A DNA stretch of 64,000 nucleotides, taken from the NCBI GenBank assembly GCA_034406715.1, contig CP137875.1, forward strand, positions 186,001-250,000, in the 5' to 3' direction. The notes beneath the pieces are model-generated. The model made no database searches. It had not been told where the DNA came from and saw only the letters and a program-made list of their open reading frames with translations. The DNA comes from Rhodotorula mucilaginosa (taxonomy: Eukaryota; Basidiomycota; Microbotryomycetes; Sporidiobolales; Sporidiobolaceae). Positions 14,501 to 26,216 of this stretch are shown here, piece by piece. Every line of letters begins with the position of its first letter. Positions within the stretch are counted from its first letter, which is position 1. A program made the translations under genes and the position numbers.

Positions 14501-17500
14501 ACTACGGCTGGACTTCAGAATCGCTCTCACGCTTGATGCCGCACGTCCTCCTCCCGCTGCGAGAAGCCATCCGATCTTGTCAGCTCGATCCGCCCGACGA
14601 GTGGCCGGCAGCGGCTTACGAGCTCGCATTACGCCCGGACTTGGCTCGACAGAAGGGCGCCCCGACTAGACCAGACAGTGCTCCGTCGAAGGCCACACCG
14701 AGAGGGCGCACCGCGGGGCTGCGCTTGCTCGCTGGTCAGGACCAGATCGACTCGTCGGACCCGGCTTCGGACAAAGCACTCGGTAAAATTGCGCTCGCCA
14801 CGCGTTTCAACGAGGACAGGCGGCTCGAGGAGGTCTCCAGGATGTTGTGTTTCGACAGACACTGCACCGTGAGCGCAGGCGACAGGACACTGTAAGGCGA
14901 TCTGATCACGACGAGCCTCGGTCGGAGCTGACGAGCCCCTTGTTTGGCAGCGAACAACTTACGCCAACCGTTCAACAATCCGTGCTCATGACGCTCTCAC
15001 AGCGGACCATGTCCTTGCCAGTCGGCGCAGGCATGTTCCGCTATCGTCAGACCGAAGGGAGCGACACCGACGAGATCAAGATCGCGGCGATCAATACCTC
15101 GGCGCGAATCCTTCCCATGGCGTCGCCTGTCAATCTCGCCGAGAAAGAGCCTCGCGACCCGACGTCAAGCGCGGTGCCGGACCGACTCGAATGGCCCGAG
15201 TTTCATACGGGAGTCGCCGCAGCGCTGCAGCATAATCATGGACTCGACCGTCTCGACAACTCGAAGCTCAACTTCAACCGACCTGCGAGTCTCGACGCTC
15301 GACATGCGGGCCTTCTGTTCGGTTTGGGACTCAGCGGGCACCTCGACACCATGTCGTCGAGCCAGGCGTACGAGTACCTCAAAGCGAAACACGACCCGAC
15401 TTCGGTCGGCATCCTCCTCGGCCTCGCGGTTTCCTACCTCGGTACGGGCGATCCGACCGTCACCAGCGTCATCTCTATCCATCTTCCGGCCTTGCACCCG
15501 CCGCAGTCGTCCGTCTTGAATGTCTCTGGCATGACTCAGGCTGCAGCGGCGGTTGCTCTCGGCGTCGTCCATTTCGCCAGCGGACATCGGACGTTCAGCA
15601 ACGTACTCCTCTCCGAACTCTGCAGCATGAAGGTCACCAACATCGAAGACGGTTCTGCCTGCCGAGAAGCCTACGCCCTTTCGGCCGGTTTCGCTTTCGG
15701 CATGATCATGCTCGGTCGCGGTCGAAGAGTCGCAGAAAATGCAGCCAGCGAACTGGACCATCTACGCATCTTTCGCTCGCTCATCCTCGGCGAGAGCAAC
15801 CATTCGCTCCCGGGATCGCACCAAGCGGACACAGCCGTCGACATTAACATTACGTCGCCGGCAGCGACCGTCGCCGTTGCCCTCATGTACCTCCGCTCCG
15901 AAAGGAAGGACGTGGCTGCACTTTTGGCGATACCGGATACCACTCGAGGCTTGGAGTACGTCCGCCCGGACTTGCTGCTCCTACGAGTCGTCGGACGGAG
16001 CCTCGTGCTGTGGTCTCAGGTGGCCCCGACGAAAGTCTGGGTCGAGGCGCAGATCCCGAGTGTGCTGTGCGAAGCAGCCGGCACGCGTACCGCACCGACG
16101 ACCGATCTCGAAGTGTCTCGGTGGCATGTCATTGCGGGCGCATGCTTCGCGATCGGTCTTCGCTTCGCAGGCACGGCGTCGGCTGAAGGACACGCGACAT
16201 TGATCCATTACCTGGATCGACTCACAAGGGCGTCTTACTCAAAAGGTGCGTTCATGCCAGGTCCTTGCTGGATGAGCCGCGAATTGATTTTCTTATCTTT
16301 CGCCTACACTCAGCTCCGACGATCCAGAGCCGTATCCGCCGGAGCGCTCTCCGCAATTGCCTCAGCGTCGTCAGCGTCTCGCTCGCGATGATCATGGCCG
16401 GGACCGGCGAAGTGAACGTGCTGCGTCGCCTGCGCGTCGCGCACGGCCTCTTCAGCGAGGGAGTGACGTACGGGAGTCACCTCGCGAGCCACATGGCGCT
16501 CGGTCTGCTCTTTCTCGGCGGCGGACGATACACACTCGGCAACTCGGACGCAGCGATCGCCGCCCTTCTTCTCTCGCTGTATCCTGCCCTCCCAGTCACG
16601 TCCGTCGAAAATCGCGCTCATCTACAAGCGTATCGACACCTCTGGGTCCTCGCCGTCGAGCCGCGCTATCTGGAAGCGCGCGACGTCGACACGAACGAGC
16701 CGGTGTTCCTACCGGTCCGCCTGCGCCTGAAAGACGACTCGGCATCGAGCACTGGTCCGGGCGCGCGCGTCAAGCAGCTCGTCGCCCCTACCCTCATCCC
16801 TGATCTGGACACGATCCACTCGATCCAGTCCGACTCGCCCCGCTACCTGCCTTTCTCCCTTCCGCTCGCGGAGGATGCGACTGCCCGGCGCGACTTTATG
16901 CGTTCAGGCGTACTCTACGTCAAGCGTCGCACCGGTCATCTTTCGTATGCAGAAGACCCACGGGGGATCCGGAGCGTCTTCACGCGCTCCAAGAGCGAGG
17001 CCGGATCGACGGTCTTTGACCTCGGCGAGACGTCGAGCTTGCTCGCCTCGTCTGCTTCGAACCTGCGGGACTTTGTCAAGGCGTTCTCCAGCGATGTCGA
17101 GGCGCTCTCGGTGACGAACTGTCTCAGCTCGCGTCCGAACCAGCACCGCCCGCCCACTGCCCTCGAATCCTTCTCCAGCTCGGTCCTGTTGGAGGGCCTT
17201 ACGAGGGACAAATCCGACATCGCCGGCGTCTACCACGCCCTTTACTCGGCCGCCAAGACGCTCGCCTCGTCCACAACCACGGACGGCGCCTCCAACGTCC
17301 CGCCTTCGAGTGGGCTCCGTCTCGGCGAAATGCGCTTCCTCCTGGAGTTCTACCAGTCCGGGAGCTACAAGAGGCTGTTCGGGAAAGTGACATCCAACTC
17401 GTTGTCCAAGGCGACCGCTCACCATTCCAAAGCAAACGTCACCTCGTCCGTGCGCGAACCGCTCATCAACCCGGCGTTCACCGTCCACCTCTCGACGGTG

Positions 17501-17818
17501 TTGGCGGCGATCGGCGAGAGCGAGCTCAAGCGCTCGATCGACGACGGTTCGCTCGCGTCTTATCTCTGCGACGACATGGCGGACCTCCTGCCGCATCTCG
17601 GAATCGCTGTGCGCCACTTGCGCCTGCCGAGCCGGACGGCCCTGCAGGTTCTGCGGAATCTCGTCATGGCGATCAAGACGGAGCAAGGTCTGGACGTGCA
17701 CGGCGTCGAGATGGTGTTGCGCAAGCTCGCGGCAGCGATGGCGGACGAGAGGGGTCAAGGTTCGGTGTGGACGAGCGCTGCCTCTCAGGCGATGGCTCGC
17801 GCGTGGTGTGCCTCTTGA
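11599..17818 (+). CDS. APC1: Anaphase-promoting complex subunit 1
   Basis: Largest scaffold subunit of the APC/C ubiquitin ligase, roughly 1,990 residues. The N-terminal region holds an APC1-type beta-propeller segment (RVVWSRGGAVYRSFSYD). The C-terminal half carries the PC-repeat block: GLLFGLGLSGHLDTMSS, VGILLGLAVSYLGTGDP, GMTQAAAAVALGVVHFASGH and YGSHLASHMALGLLFLGGG. Small introns are visible near 13194, 14160, 14894 (about 55 nt) and 16243. I chose the ATG at 11599 (MPIEGSPYTG); the same frame is open further upstream with other ATGs, so the N-terminus may be longer. It is convergent with SFT2, with 97 bp between the stops. Confidence 0.93.
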
Positions 17819-17915
17819 GTAGCGCGAACGGCGTGCCTGCACAAAGTCTTGACAAGAGCCACAGAGGCACGAAGGAGAACTTGGGAGGCGAGATGCTTGC
17901 ATACTATACACTTCT

Positions 17916-19120
17916 CTACACTCTGAAAGATTCAGACTGGCAGAAGCTGAATGGCGTGATGTGGATGTCAGCAAGAAGTCCGAGTGCCAACGCTTCAGGA
18001 GAACGTACAGAGCCTGCGCCACGCATAGCCATCCGGGAGCCGTAAGACAACGTCTGGAAACCGCCACTGAGGAATGAGACGGGGTGTCAGCGCTCGATGG
18101 CTCACGGCGGGAGAGGAAAGATAGCACTCACGGGAAGTACGAGACAAAGTACGATACCAGCGCCACACATTGTATAGCTCCGCAGACAAGCGTGCCGAGG
18201 TACGAGTGTTTCTGCACGAGGTCAGGCGCTCAAGAGTCAGTACTGGGAGTCCGCAGGTTTCGAGGGCGGGTTCGGACTTGCCACCAAGGCGAAGATCAGG
18301 GTCAGGATGAGCGAGCCAAAGTAGGCGGCCGTGAACGGCAGGCGCTCGGCGGAGAAGATGTGCTTGAGGTGGGCGACGGGGCCTTGCAGCACGCCGAATC
18401 TGCAGGCGACGAGCGGATTCCGATGAGCTGGGCTTTCATCGGACTGCCAGGATCTCCATCAGACTTGCCCGACCATGAAGAGAATCTAGTGTGGTTGCGA
18501 GTACGGGTATGTCAGCTTGGGGATTAGAGAAAGAAATGAGAAACGGCATTTACACTTCCGAGCGAAAAGGCGACCTGTGTCGTGTCGAGGCATCTTCATC
18601 GTCAGGCAAAGGACACGGGCGCTGAGGGAATCGCCGCCAAACGTACGGCGAATTTCCTGGGCTTGATGGCGAGCATGGGCAAGCCGATCAAGAAGGAGAC
18701 GACGAAGCAGGCGGCGGCGCCGGCGATACAGAGGAGGAAGCCGACGAAACGCTCCCAGCGCGAGAGGGCAAAGTAGCTGTATGCTGGTGGGGGTCAGTCT
18801 GACAAGCAAAGGAGTCGACAGCCGTGAACGGAGACATACGCTTCCTCCTCGTTGCTGCGCTCACTCGACCGCAGCGGGATTCCGCTCGACAAGGCCGAAG
18901 TGAAGCGGGCAAAGGGCGACTGCTCTGTAGTCGGTTGCGAGTCATCCGTCACGCCTTGCGCCCACCGAACTGCGATTATGCAAGAGGGGCGACGTCAGCA
19001 CGCGGTCAGTCGATGCAAAAGTGGGGCAGAGGACAGCGGTGACCGGGGAGGGGAGCGACGCTGGGAGAAGCATGGGCACATACATCCTTGTAAGCTCTGC
19101 CTGAACGATGATTCTGCCAT
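17916..19120 (-). CDS. SFT2: Vesicle transport protein Sft2
   Basis: Four-TM protein of Golgi membranes involved in fusion of retrograde transport vesicles. The spliced model has eight exons: 19084-19120, 18840-18969, 18647-18776, 18554-18574, 18469-18485, 18282-18399, 18132-18211 and 17916-18066. They total 684 nt, or 227 residues, close to yeast Sft2. Signatures are ALSRWERFVGFLLCIAGAA, GLPMLAIKPRKFAV, GPVAHLKHIFSAERLPFTAA and VSYFPGG. Two exons are very small (21 and 17 nt). The intron at 18400-18468 needs a GC donor (GG|gcaagt). The next donor could be GT (gtggca) or GC (gcaagt), 3 nt apart, giving one residue more or less. Confidence 0.9.
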
Positions 19121-19277
19121 GTCACAAGTTCTGTTTTGAGTGAACGGGAGCTGCGAGCGAGTCGACGTCGCTTCTCATCGTCGACGTTGACATCTTCTTC
19201 GCCTCTCGTCACCCACTCATTCGGGAGGGGTTCAAGCAGCTGTGACCGAAACACCGGCTCGTGGAAATCGACGCGTC
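19121..19277. promoter_or_regulatory. Shared divergent promoter SFT2 / SEC12
   Basis: 157 bp separate the two start codons, so both 5' UTRs and core promoters must fit here. This could co-regulate two ER-Golgi traffic genes. No specific motif is claimed. Confidence 0.45.
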
Positions 19278-21150
19278 ATGCCCGCCGAACCGACCCCGAC
19301 TACGCTGACGGCAGAACGCGGCGCGTCGGCAAAGACCCACTTCCCGCTCGACGTAAAGTTCCCCGTCTACTCGGTCGCTTGGACCGACGACAAGACAGTG
19401 CTCCTAGCAGGAGGCGGAGGCAGTAGCAGGACGGGCGTCAAGAACCGCTTCGTGAGTGCCACCAGGGCCGGATCGCCGCGGTGCATGCCCCACCTTCGTG
19501 TCCTGACGCCAACCCCTGTCTTCCACAGTCGACGTACACGGTCGATTTCAAGCAGCGACAACTGTCCCTGGTCGAAGAATACGAGCTCTCGAGGGAAGAG
19601 GATGCGCCGATGACTGTGGCTGTCGACCCCGAAGTGAGTCTGTTCGTGTTTTTTTCGTCTCGCTGCAGTCCCGGAGCTGACGCACATGCGCTTCAAGGCA
19701 CGGGCAATAGCAGCTGGGATCAACTCGGCAGCAGACGAGCTGGAAAAGGGCGTGAACGACAACCTCCGCTTGTTCTCGCTCGAAGGGGACAAGTACGCTC
19801 CCTCACGTGACTCGCCGAATCGTAGACTCGCGCTGACGCGCAGGTTCATTCGCCGCAGGATTCGATACCAACAACGCAGGCAGACTCTGACCTCGACCGA
19901 TCCCGATCACTACCAGGTTTGTCTGCAAAGAGGCGTTCTGTCCACCTTTTTTTTCGATCGACTGACTCTGACCGTTTGCGATGTCACGACCACAGAAAGT
20001 CACGACCTTCTCTCGCGGACCTGCCAAGATGCTCGCCGTCGGGTCAACCAACTCGCAGCTTTCCCTACTATCCTATCCGGACTTGCGCGACATTTGCCCG
20101 ACCCTGGACTATTCCGGCGAGGAGATCTTTGACGCAGATTTCAGCGACGATGGCGAGATGGTGCGTTGCTCCCTCCAGCACAAAGGGTTGACGTAACTGA
20201 TCCCCAGAATTCGCATTCTTCAGCTCGCCGGAACGTCTTCGGACAAACTCTGCATCTGGCCGACCAAGGTGGCAGATACTTCGACCGTGCCGGAACCGCT
20301 GCAGGTCATCGAACGGCCAGTCCTCAAGCGAGAACTCGCTTGCACCTTCCGCGCAGCCAAGTAAAGAGATTCTGCTCTTCCTGTGCGACCAGTCAGTCGG
20401 CACGGCACTTACCCACTCCCCCCTAGGTTCGGACGTCGGGCGACTGCCTCGAACCTGTACACGGTCGTCAATGCAGCTCCATCTGGCAGCGTCAGAAAAC
20501 CGCCAGCGGGGTCGAAGAAGGCTTTCGTCAGTCTCTGGGATGCGCGTGCGTGGAAGCTCCTGAAGACGCGCACGGTCAGCCAAAAACCCGTCACGGCTTT
20601 CGATGTCAGGTGCGCGGTAGAGCTCGAGCAAGGACTCCCATCTTCTCAAGCTGACGTGGACGGTTCCCCCGACAGTGATGACGGAACCCTGCTGGCGTAC
20701 GGATCTTCAGATCTGAGCGTCGGCATCCTCGATGCAGTGACCTTGCGCGTGAGCCCCTCCTGTCTTCTCCTTATTGCGGGCGACACGATTCAGCGAACTG
20801 ACACTGTCCCGCGCGGCAGCCCATCCTGACCGTGCTGCACGCGCACGACTTTCCGGTCACGTCTCTCAAGTTCAACCCGTCGGGCTCGATCCTCGTGAGC
20901 GGCAGCGCCGACAACTCGATCCGGGTCATTCAAGTCCCCACATTGGACCAACGCGGTACGTTTTCCATGTTACGTGAAGCGTAATGCTACCCCGCAGCTG
21001 ACTTTGCCTCTGGATACGCGCGCGACTGGACCAGGTGGCAATTCGGCGAGCTACATGGTGCTCTTCACCCTCTTGGTTCTCGTACTCGCGGTCCTCATTC
21101 AGCAGTCTTTCGGCGAAGAGCTCTTGCGAGCTGCTCGCATGACGATGTAG
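19278..21150 (+). CDS. SEC12: Sec12/PREB-type Sar1 guanine nucleotide exchange factor
   Basis: ER membrane GEF that loads Sar1 with GTP to start COPII budding. The product is about 420 residues: a WD40 propeller followed by one C-terminal membrane anchor. The first blade starts FPVYSVAWTDDKTVLLAGGG, with the Gly-rich loop typical of Sec12/PREB. Later blades include MLAVGSTNSQLSLLSYPDL, FDVSDDGTLLAYGSSDLSV and SLKFNPSGSILVSGSADNS. The anchor is MVLFTLLVLVLAVLI, followed by a short luminal tail. Several short introns are needed. TAG at 21148-21150 ends the frame. Confidence 0.88.
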
Positions 21151-21513
21151 GCATTTGCGGCGTCAAAGTCCCATCTTGATCTGTTTGCCCTCTCCCTCTG
21201 TTGTTCTTCCTGAACTCATGTTTTTGGTGGGCCCTTTCGCGTCAGCCATGGCGTAGCGCGATGCAATCTGATATATGATGAATCGATCGTAAATCTCCTG
21301 CGCAAAAGAGGGAGGCGGTTCACCGTGGCCGTCGAGAGACCTCGGAAATTCTTGCTGGACGCCTCTTCGCTCGGCTCTCATCCATTTCCATCACCGCCGT
21401 AGCCAGCCCCGCAGCCAGTGGAGCTCTGCAAATACCTGCGCCCCTTGCCTCTAGCTCTGACCACAGCGACACCGCTCTACATTTGACATCGTTCCCTCGT
21501 CGTCATCATCATC
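21151..21513. other. Intergenic: SEC12 3' side and UBX-gene promoter
   Basis: 363 bp with no supported gene. The right end has a CAT-rich run (tcgtcgtcatcatcatc) directly before the next ATG. Confidence 0.4.
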
Positions 21514-23016
21514 ATGTCGGACAAGGAGCAACTCCTCGCGATGGGCTTCCAAGAGGCGCAAGTGACCAAAGCGATGCGCGCCACGAAGAATGCCGGTCTC
21601 ACTCAAGCGTGCGTTCCCTCCCGTCCTGGCTATACTTCTGATCCGCACGAGGCGGGCTTGTCCTGCCCCACCTCGATCTGCTCTCGGGCTCAAGGAGAGT
21701 CGCACTCGGATCCAGCGAGCTGACTCTGTGTGCAACGGAAATAGTCTCGACTACCTCGAGAAGCACGCCGACGAATCTGAGGACTTTTGGTCGGCGGTGG
21801 AAGAAGGCGGCGAAGAGGCGGTAGCTGGCGAAGAAGCCAAGGTGAGCCGGCGAAAAGCTGCATAGCGTCGTGCGGGCGATTCGTGCTGACAACTGAATGG
21901 ATTTCCCACTTTCCAGAGCCTGAAATGCTCCGAGTGCGGCAGTGAGTGATGCCTGTGCCGGTCTCTTCGGCTCTTGAGACGCTTGTCAATGCTGACGTTT
22001 TCCTTGTCCCGTGAAACAGAACTGTTCCGGAACCAAGCGTTGGCGTCCTACCACTCGACCAAGAGCGGGCACACCGACTTTGAGGAGTCTACGGAGGAAT
22101 TGAAGCCGTTGACGGAGGAAGAAAAGGCGCAGAAGCTGGAAGAGGTGAGTCTCGGAGCAGGTCACTGCATGAATACGTTTCTACAGTACAGACTGCTGAG
22201 CCAGCTCATTCTGCCCGCAGCTGCGCGCCAAGATGGCCGAGAAGAGGAAGGCGCAGGCGAAGCTGGATGCGGAGGAGAACCGGCGGAACGAGGAGATCCG
22301 CCGCAAGTCGGGCAAGGATGAAGCGGCTGCCAAGGAGGCTCTGAAGCTCAAGGAAGCCGAACGCGACGCGCTTCGGCGCAAGAAGGGTAAGTCGCGCACA
22401 CGTCGAAGGATGCCTGTCTGCCGATATCTCGAGAGAGGCTTTTCTAGTCGCTGGTGCGCAGATTTACTAATATAACGGCATCACGAGCAGAGAAGGAGGA
22501 CGACCTCGCTGCCCGCAAGCGCATCAAGGAACAGATCGAGGCCGACAAGCGCGAACGTGCCGCCAAAGCTGCTCGCGAAAAGGCCCTCCGCGAGGGGCGC
22601 AACCCCGACCTGCCCGAATCGGGCGCAGCACCCGCCGCCGCCGCCGCCGCCGCCGCGCCTCCCCCTCCTTCGGCAGCCGCGGCGTCTGGCGAGAAGAAGA
22701 CGCACGACTCGGCGAGGTTGCAGATCCGCGTACCGAGCGGACCGCCGTTGGTGCACACCCTGCCGGCGACGGCGACGTTGGGAGAATTGGCCGACTGGGT
22801 CAAGCAGCAGAGTGGTCTCTCGAGCGTGACTCTCACTTGCTCCTTCCCGAGGTAAGCATCTCCTTGCGGGATGAACAGTATCCATATAAGCAAGCAGCGA
22901 CTGACGAAAAGTGATTGCTTCTTTCGCACTGCAGGAAAACGTACGGCGACGCAGATCTCGGCAAGGATCTCAAGACGCTCGGTCTCACGCCGTCCGCGGT
23001 TCTGCTTGTGCAGTGA
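21514..23016 (+). CDS. UBA / C2H2 / UBX-domain protein (UBXN1-like)
   Basis: Predicted Cdc48/p97 adaptor of about 330 residues. An N-terminal UBA domain (MSDKEQLLAMGFQEAQVTKA) binds ubiquitin. A C2H2 finger follows (LKCSECGKLFRNQALASYH, then KSGHTDF). Next comes a long charged coiled coil (KPLTEEEKAQKLEE onward, Lys/Arg/Glu/Ala-rich), and the C-terminus is a UBX fold (SARLQIRVPSGPPLVHTLPA to LTPSAVLLVQ). An Ala/Pro run encoded by a GCC repeat (about 22627-22690) links coil and UBX. About six short introns are seen. It is convergent with HEM4, 193 bp apart. Confidence 0.88.
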
Positions 23017-23209
23017 ATGTAGCCCTTTGTTTGTCCCTCTATGCTCCGCACCTCGTACGCTTCTTCACTCTCCTTGCATTTAACGCTTTGCACCGTTCCT
23101 CCTCTGGTTCCCCGTCCTCTCCCTCTCGGTGCGGCTTCTATGTGCGACTTGGGATGCGACAAACGACAGTACGTTCGGTGATGGGACCATGTATCTCGAT
23201 GCTGGGGGG

Positions 23210-24268
23210 CTAGTGCGGCAGTTCTGTCGCCCGCAGGACGGCTTCCAGGAGGGCGGACGGTTCCGGCTTTTCGGCGACGGCGTGGACCGGTAGAGCCTGC
23301 TCGTGCAAGAACTGCTCCGTGACGGGTCCGATGGCGGCGAAGCGAATGCGAGTGGTGAGATGCGAGTAATCCGAATTCGGCGGCGCCGGGGAGGGGGAAT
23401 CGGATTCGGACGGGAGGTGGTTTGCGCCGTTCGTGGTCGGGTGTGAGGGTGTTGATGTCGGAGATGGTGGGATGAGCCGCCGCTTGCGCATCTCGGCGAG
23501 GCACTCTGCCGCTCCGGACGGCGAGAAGAGCGCGAACCAGATTTGCTCGTCGTTTCCTTCGTCCTCCGAAGCTGCGTCGACTCCGGCTAGCACGGCGTCA
23601 AGGTTGGTAGCGAATGCTGGACTCGGGGTGGTCGAGTAGACTTGGAGCGGGTCAAAGTCGATGTTGCCGGCCGCGAGTCGTCGCGGGATCGTGTCCCGGT
23701 TCTTGTCCCCGGTCAAGTAAAGCAAGCGAGGTCGTTTCTTCTTCGAGCTTGTCGGTTCTCCACTCTGCGCGGGCTGAAAGTGCTGGACGATGTATTCGGC
23801 GAGTCGTTCTCCCGTTCCGGACTCTTCAGCTCCGAACACCTGCTCCTGACAGGGCGGACACGGCGCTCGTTGCAGTGCCGTGCAAGTCGGGTGTCCGACG
23901 ACAAAGAACGGTATTGAGGGCGCGGGCAGGGGTCGATCCGCCGCGTGTGCGAGGTCCCTCTGGGCGGCGCAGTACGCTTCAACGGATCGGGCGCTGGTCA
24001 TGACGATGCCGTCCCACCTGGAAATGTCTGAGTCGGCGGCGGCGGCAGCAGCATGAACCTGCTCGACAGCGGATTGGAGCTTGTCCTGGTTGCAGAACTG
24101 AGTTTCGAGGATCGCGAGGTGGTGGAGCTCCAAGTCGGCGTCGTTTTGTTCCGGCTGCTGGGCGGCGAGTCGAGCCGCAAGGTGGTACGGATCCTTTTCG
24201 AGGGGATGTTTGGGCGTTCTGACGAGGACTAGGTGTCGCCTCTGGCGTTTCTTGGGCGGTTCAGCCAT
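23210..24268 (-). CDS. HEM4: Uroporphyrinogen-III synthase
   Basis: Cytosolic fourth enzyme of heme synthesis, closing hydroxymethylbilane to uroporphyrinogen III. It is intronless, 352 residues, from the ATG at 24268. HEM4-domain features are VLVRTPKHPLEKDPYHLAAR, GIVMTSARSVEAYCA, FFVVGHPT, LLYLTGDKNRDTIPRRL, VYSTTPSPAF, FALFSPSGAAECL and the terminal IRFAAIGPVTEQFL. It exceeds the usual 260-290 residues because of a Pro/Ser/Thr-rich insert between the SPSG helix and IRFAAIGP. It is divergent from the citrate carrier over 117 bp. Confidence 0.92.
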   Translation of the reverse strand: MAEPPKKRQRRHLVLVRTPKHPLEKDPYHLAARLAAQQPEQNDADLELHHLAILETQFCNQDKLQSAVEQVHAAAAAADSDISRWDGIVMTSARSVEAYCAAQRDLAHAADRPLPAPSIPFFVVGHPTCTALQRAPCPPCQEQVFGAEESGTGERLAEYIVQHFQPAQSGEPTSSKKKRPRLLYLTGDKNRDTIPRRLAAGNIDFDPLQVYSTTPSPAFATNLDAVLAGVDAASEDEGNDEQIWFALFSPSGAAECLAEMRKRRLIPPSPTSTPSHPTTNGANHLPSESDSPSPAPPNSDYSHLTTRIRFAAIGPVTEQFLHEQALPVHAVAEKPEPSALLEAVLRATELPH

Positions 24269-24385
24269 CTCAGGCGAGTCGGCCGAGTGACAAGTCGCAG
24301 AGTGAGAGAGAGAGAGCGAGTGCTTGCGTCCGCACCTCAACTCGACTCGACTCGGAGCGTCCGAGTGAGCACTTAAAGAGCAGAG

Positions 24386-26014
24386 ATGTCCAAAGCAGGC
24401 AAAAAGGTACCGCATTCCGCCTCTAAGCAGCTGCTCCGGCACACGGACGACTGATCGTTGTTTCGCTTTCGCAATCCACGCAGAACGAGGCGCCGCACCT
24501 CGCCCTGATCGCAGGCGCGTTCGCAGGAGGCGTAGAGGGTTTCGTGACCTATCCCTTCGAATGTGAGTACCCTGGCCATGGGCGGTCGTCCGACGGAGAC
24601 GAGGCTTGCTCACGTTCCCCTTGTCCTCGCAGATCTCAAGACCCAGACTCAGTTCGCACACCGGACATCGGGAAAGGTACGCTTAGCGCTCCTCTTTCAA
24701 GCTGCGAGCAAACGCAGCGCCGACTGAGAACACCCTTGGACCCCTGCAGCCTCCAGGACTGTGGGCCATCACCAAGACCACCTACGCACGACATGGCATC
24801 CCCGGTTTCTACTCCGGAGTCGGCGCACTCGTCGCCGGAAACTCGCTCAAGGCAGGAGTCCGCTTCCTCTCGTACGACAGCTTCAAGCAGATGCTCGTCG
24901 ACAAGGATGTGCGTTTGTCCTCCGCTCTCTTCTATCAAGAGCGGTTTGGCTGACACGCCACTCCCGTAGGGCAAACTGAGCGGTCCGAGAAGCCTGTTGG
25001 GTATGTGTTCTTCCCCTTCTGCGCGGATAGGGCAGAAGACTGATACACGAATCCCCCGCAGCTGGCCTCGGCGCGGGCATGATGGAAGCGCTCTTCGCCG
25101 TCACTCCGTCAGAGACAATCAAGTGAGGCCTCGCCCGTCAACCTTTCCGCATCTGGTGTAGACGTGCTAACGTCTTCATCTCTCAGAACCAAATTGATCG
25201 ATGACCAGAAGCGAGAAGTGCCGCGGTATCGCGGCCTCATTCACGGGACGGTCCAGATTGTCAAGGAGGAAGGGCTGTCGGGCATCTACAGGGGTCTCGG
25301 TCCGGTTGTAAGTTCTCTTTTCTCACGTGCAATTGTCAGGGCGACGATGCTGATCGGGGAGGGAATTCCGCAGGCGGCACGACAAGGCGCCAACTCCGCG
25401 GTCCGCTTCACCACCTACGGAACGCTCAAGGTCAGTCGCGGGTCCACATTTTGAAAGTTTCCAACCAGGGCTTATGTTTGAATCTGTTCCGCCTCCTCCA
25501 GTCGTTCGTCTCGGGCAACACCCGACCAGGCGAGACTCTGCCAGCCGGAATCACCTTTGCCATCGGTGCCATCGCCGGTGTCGTCACCGTCTACGCAACC
25601 ATGCCTCTCGAGTATGTTCCACTCTTCCTTCCCTGCTACAAGCGACTCCGAGAAGCTGACTCGACTCGTCCCGCAGCGTGATCAAGACGCGGATGCAATC
25701 GCTCGAGGCGCGGACGCAGTACCGCAACTCGTTCCACTGCGCGGCGCGGATCCTGAGCGAGGAAGGAGTGTTGCGGTTCTGGCGCGGGGCGACGCCGAGG
25801 TTGGCGAGGCTGGTGCTGAGTGGAGGCATCGTCTTTACCGTTTACGAGAAGGGTGAGTCGTCGTTGGGGGCCCTCTCTCTCTCTCTCTCTCTCTGCCTCA
25901 TTTGCTTTCGCAGCGCCGAGCACGATGGGGCTACAGTGAGCGAGGCCAGCAATGACTGACTTTTTTTTTTTTGCCGCCACAGTGATCATCCTGCTCGGCG
26001 GACGGGCAGTCTAG
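24386..26014 (+). CDS. CTP1: Mitochondrial citrate (tricarboxylate) carrier
   Basis: SLC25-family inner-membrane exchanger that exports citrate, the source of cytosolic acetyl-CoA for lipids. Three Solcar repeats are visible with their PX[DE]XX[KR] motifs: YPFEYLKTQ, TPSETIKTK and MPLDVIKTR. Citrate-carrier segments include ARHGIPGFYSGVGALVAGN, GANSAVRFTTYG and RLARLVLSGGIVFTVYEK. The first exon is 21 nt (MSKAGKK, 24386-24406). About nine exons are separated by short introns; the last intron holds a CT microsatellite and a T run. The product is about 295 residues, the family norm. TAG is at 26012-26014. Confidence 0.9.
25873..25894 (+). repeat. (CT)n microsatellite
   Basis: About 11 CT units in the last intron of the citrate carrier gene, followed further right by a run of T before the acceptor. 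Confidence 0.8.
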
Positions 26015-26216
26015 CGTCGAGTGTTTCTTTTTGTCAATATGAACGAGACTCTGCCTCGCCGGAGTTTTGCGCGATCGGTACTCCTGGCTGTTGTCTCTTC
26101 CGCACGTCTATGGAGACCTATCAGATGCGAGTGAGGTAGCGAATTCTCCGACGCAAAATCGCCGGTGCGACGCGGATTCTTTCTTCCGCTTCTCCTCCAC
26201 TACACTGCTCTATATC

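Noticed and set aside
16904-18127. Minus-strand open frame of 407 codons over the APC1 3' end
   Set aside because: It is antisense to clear APC1 coding sequence and its right part overlaps the real SFT2 exons in another frame.
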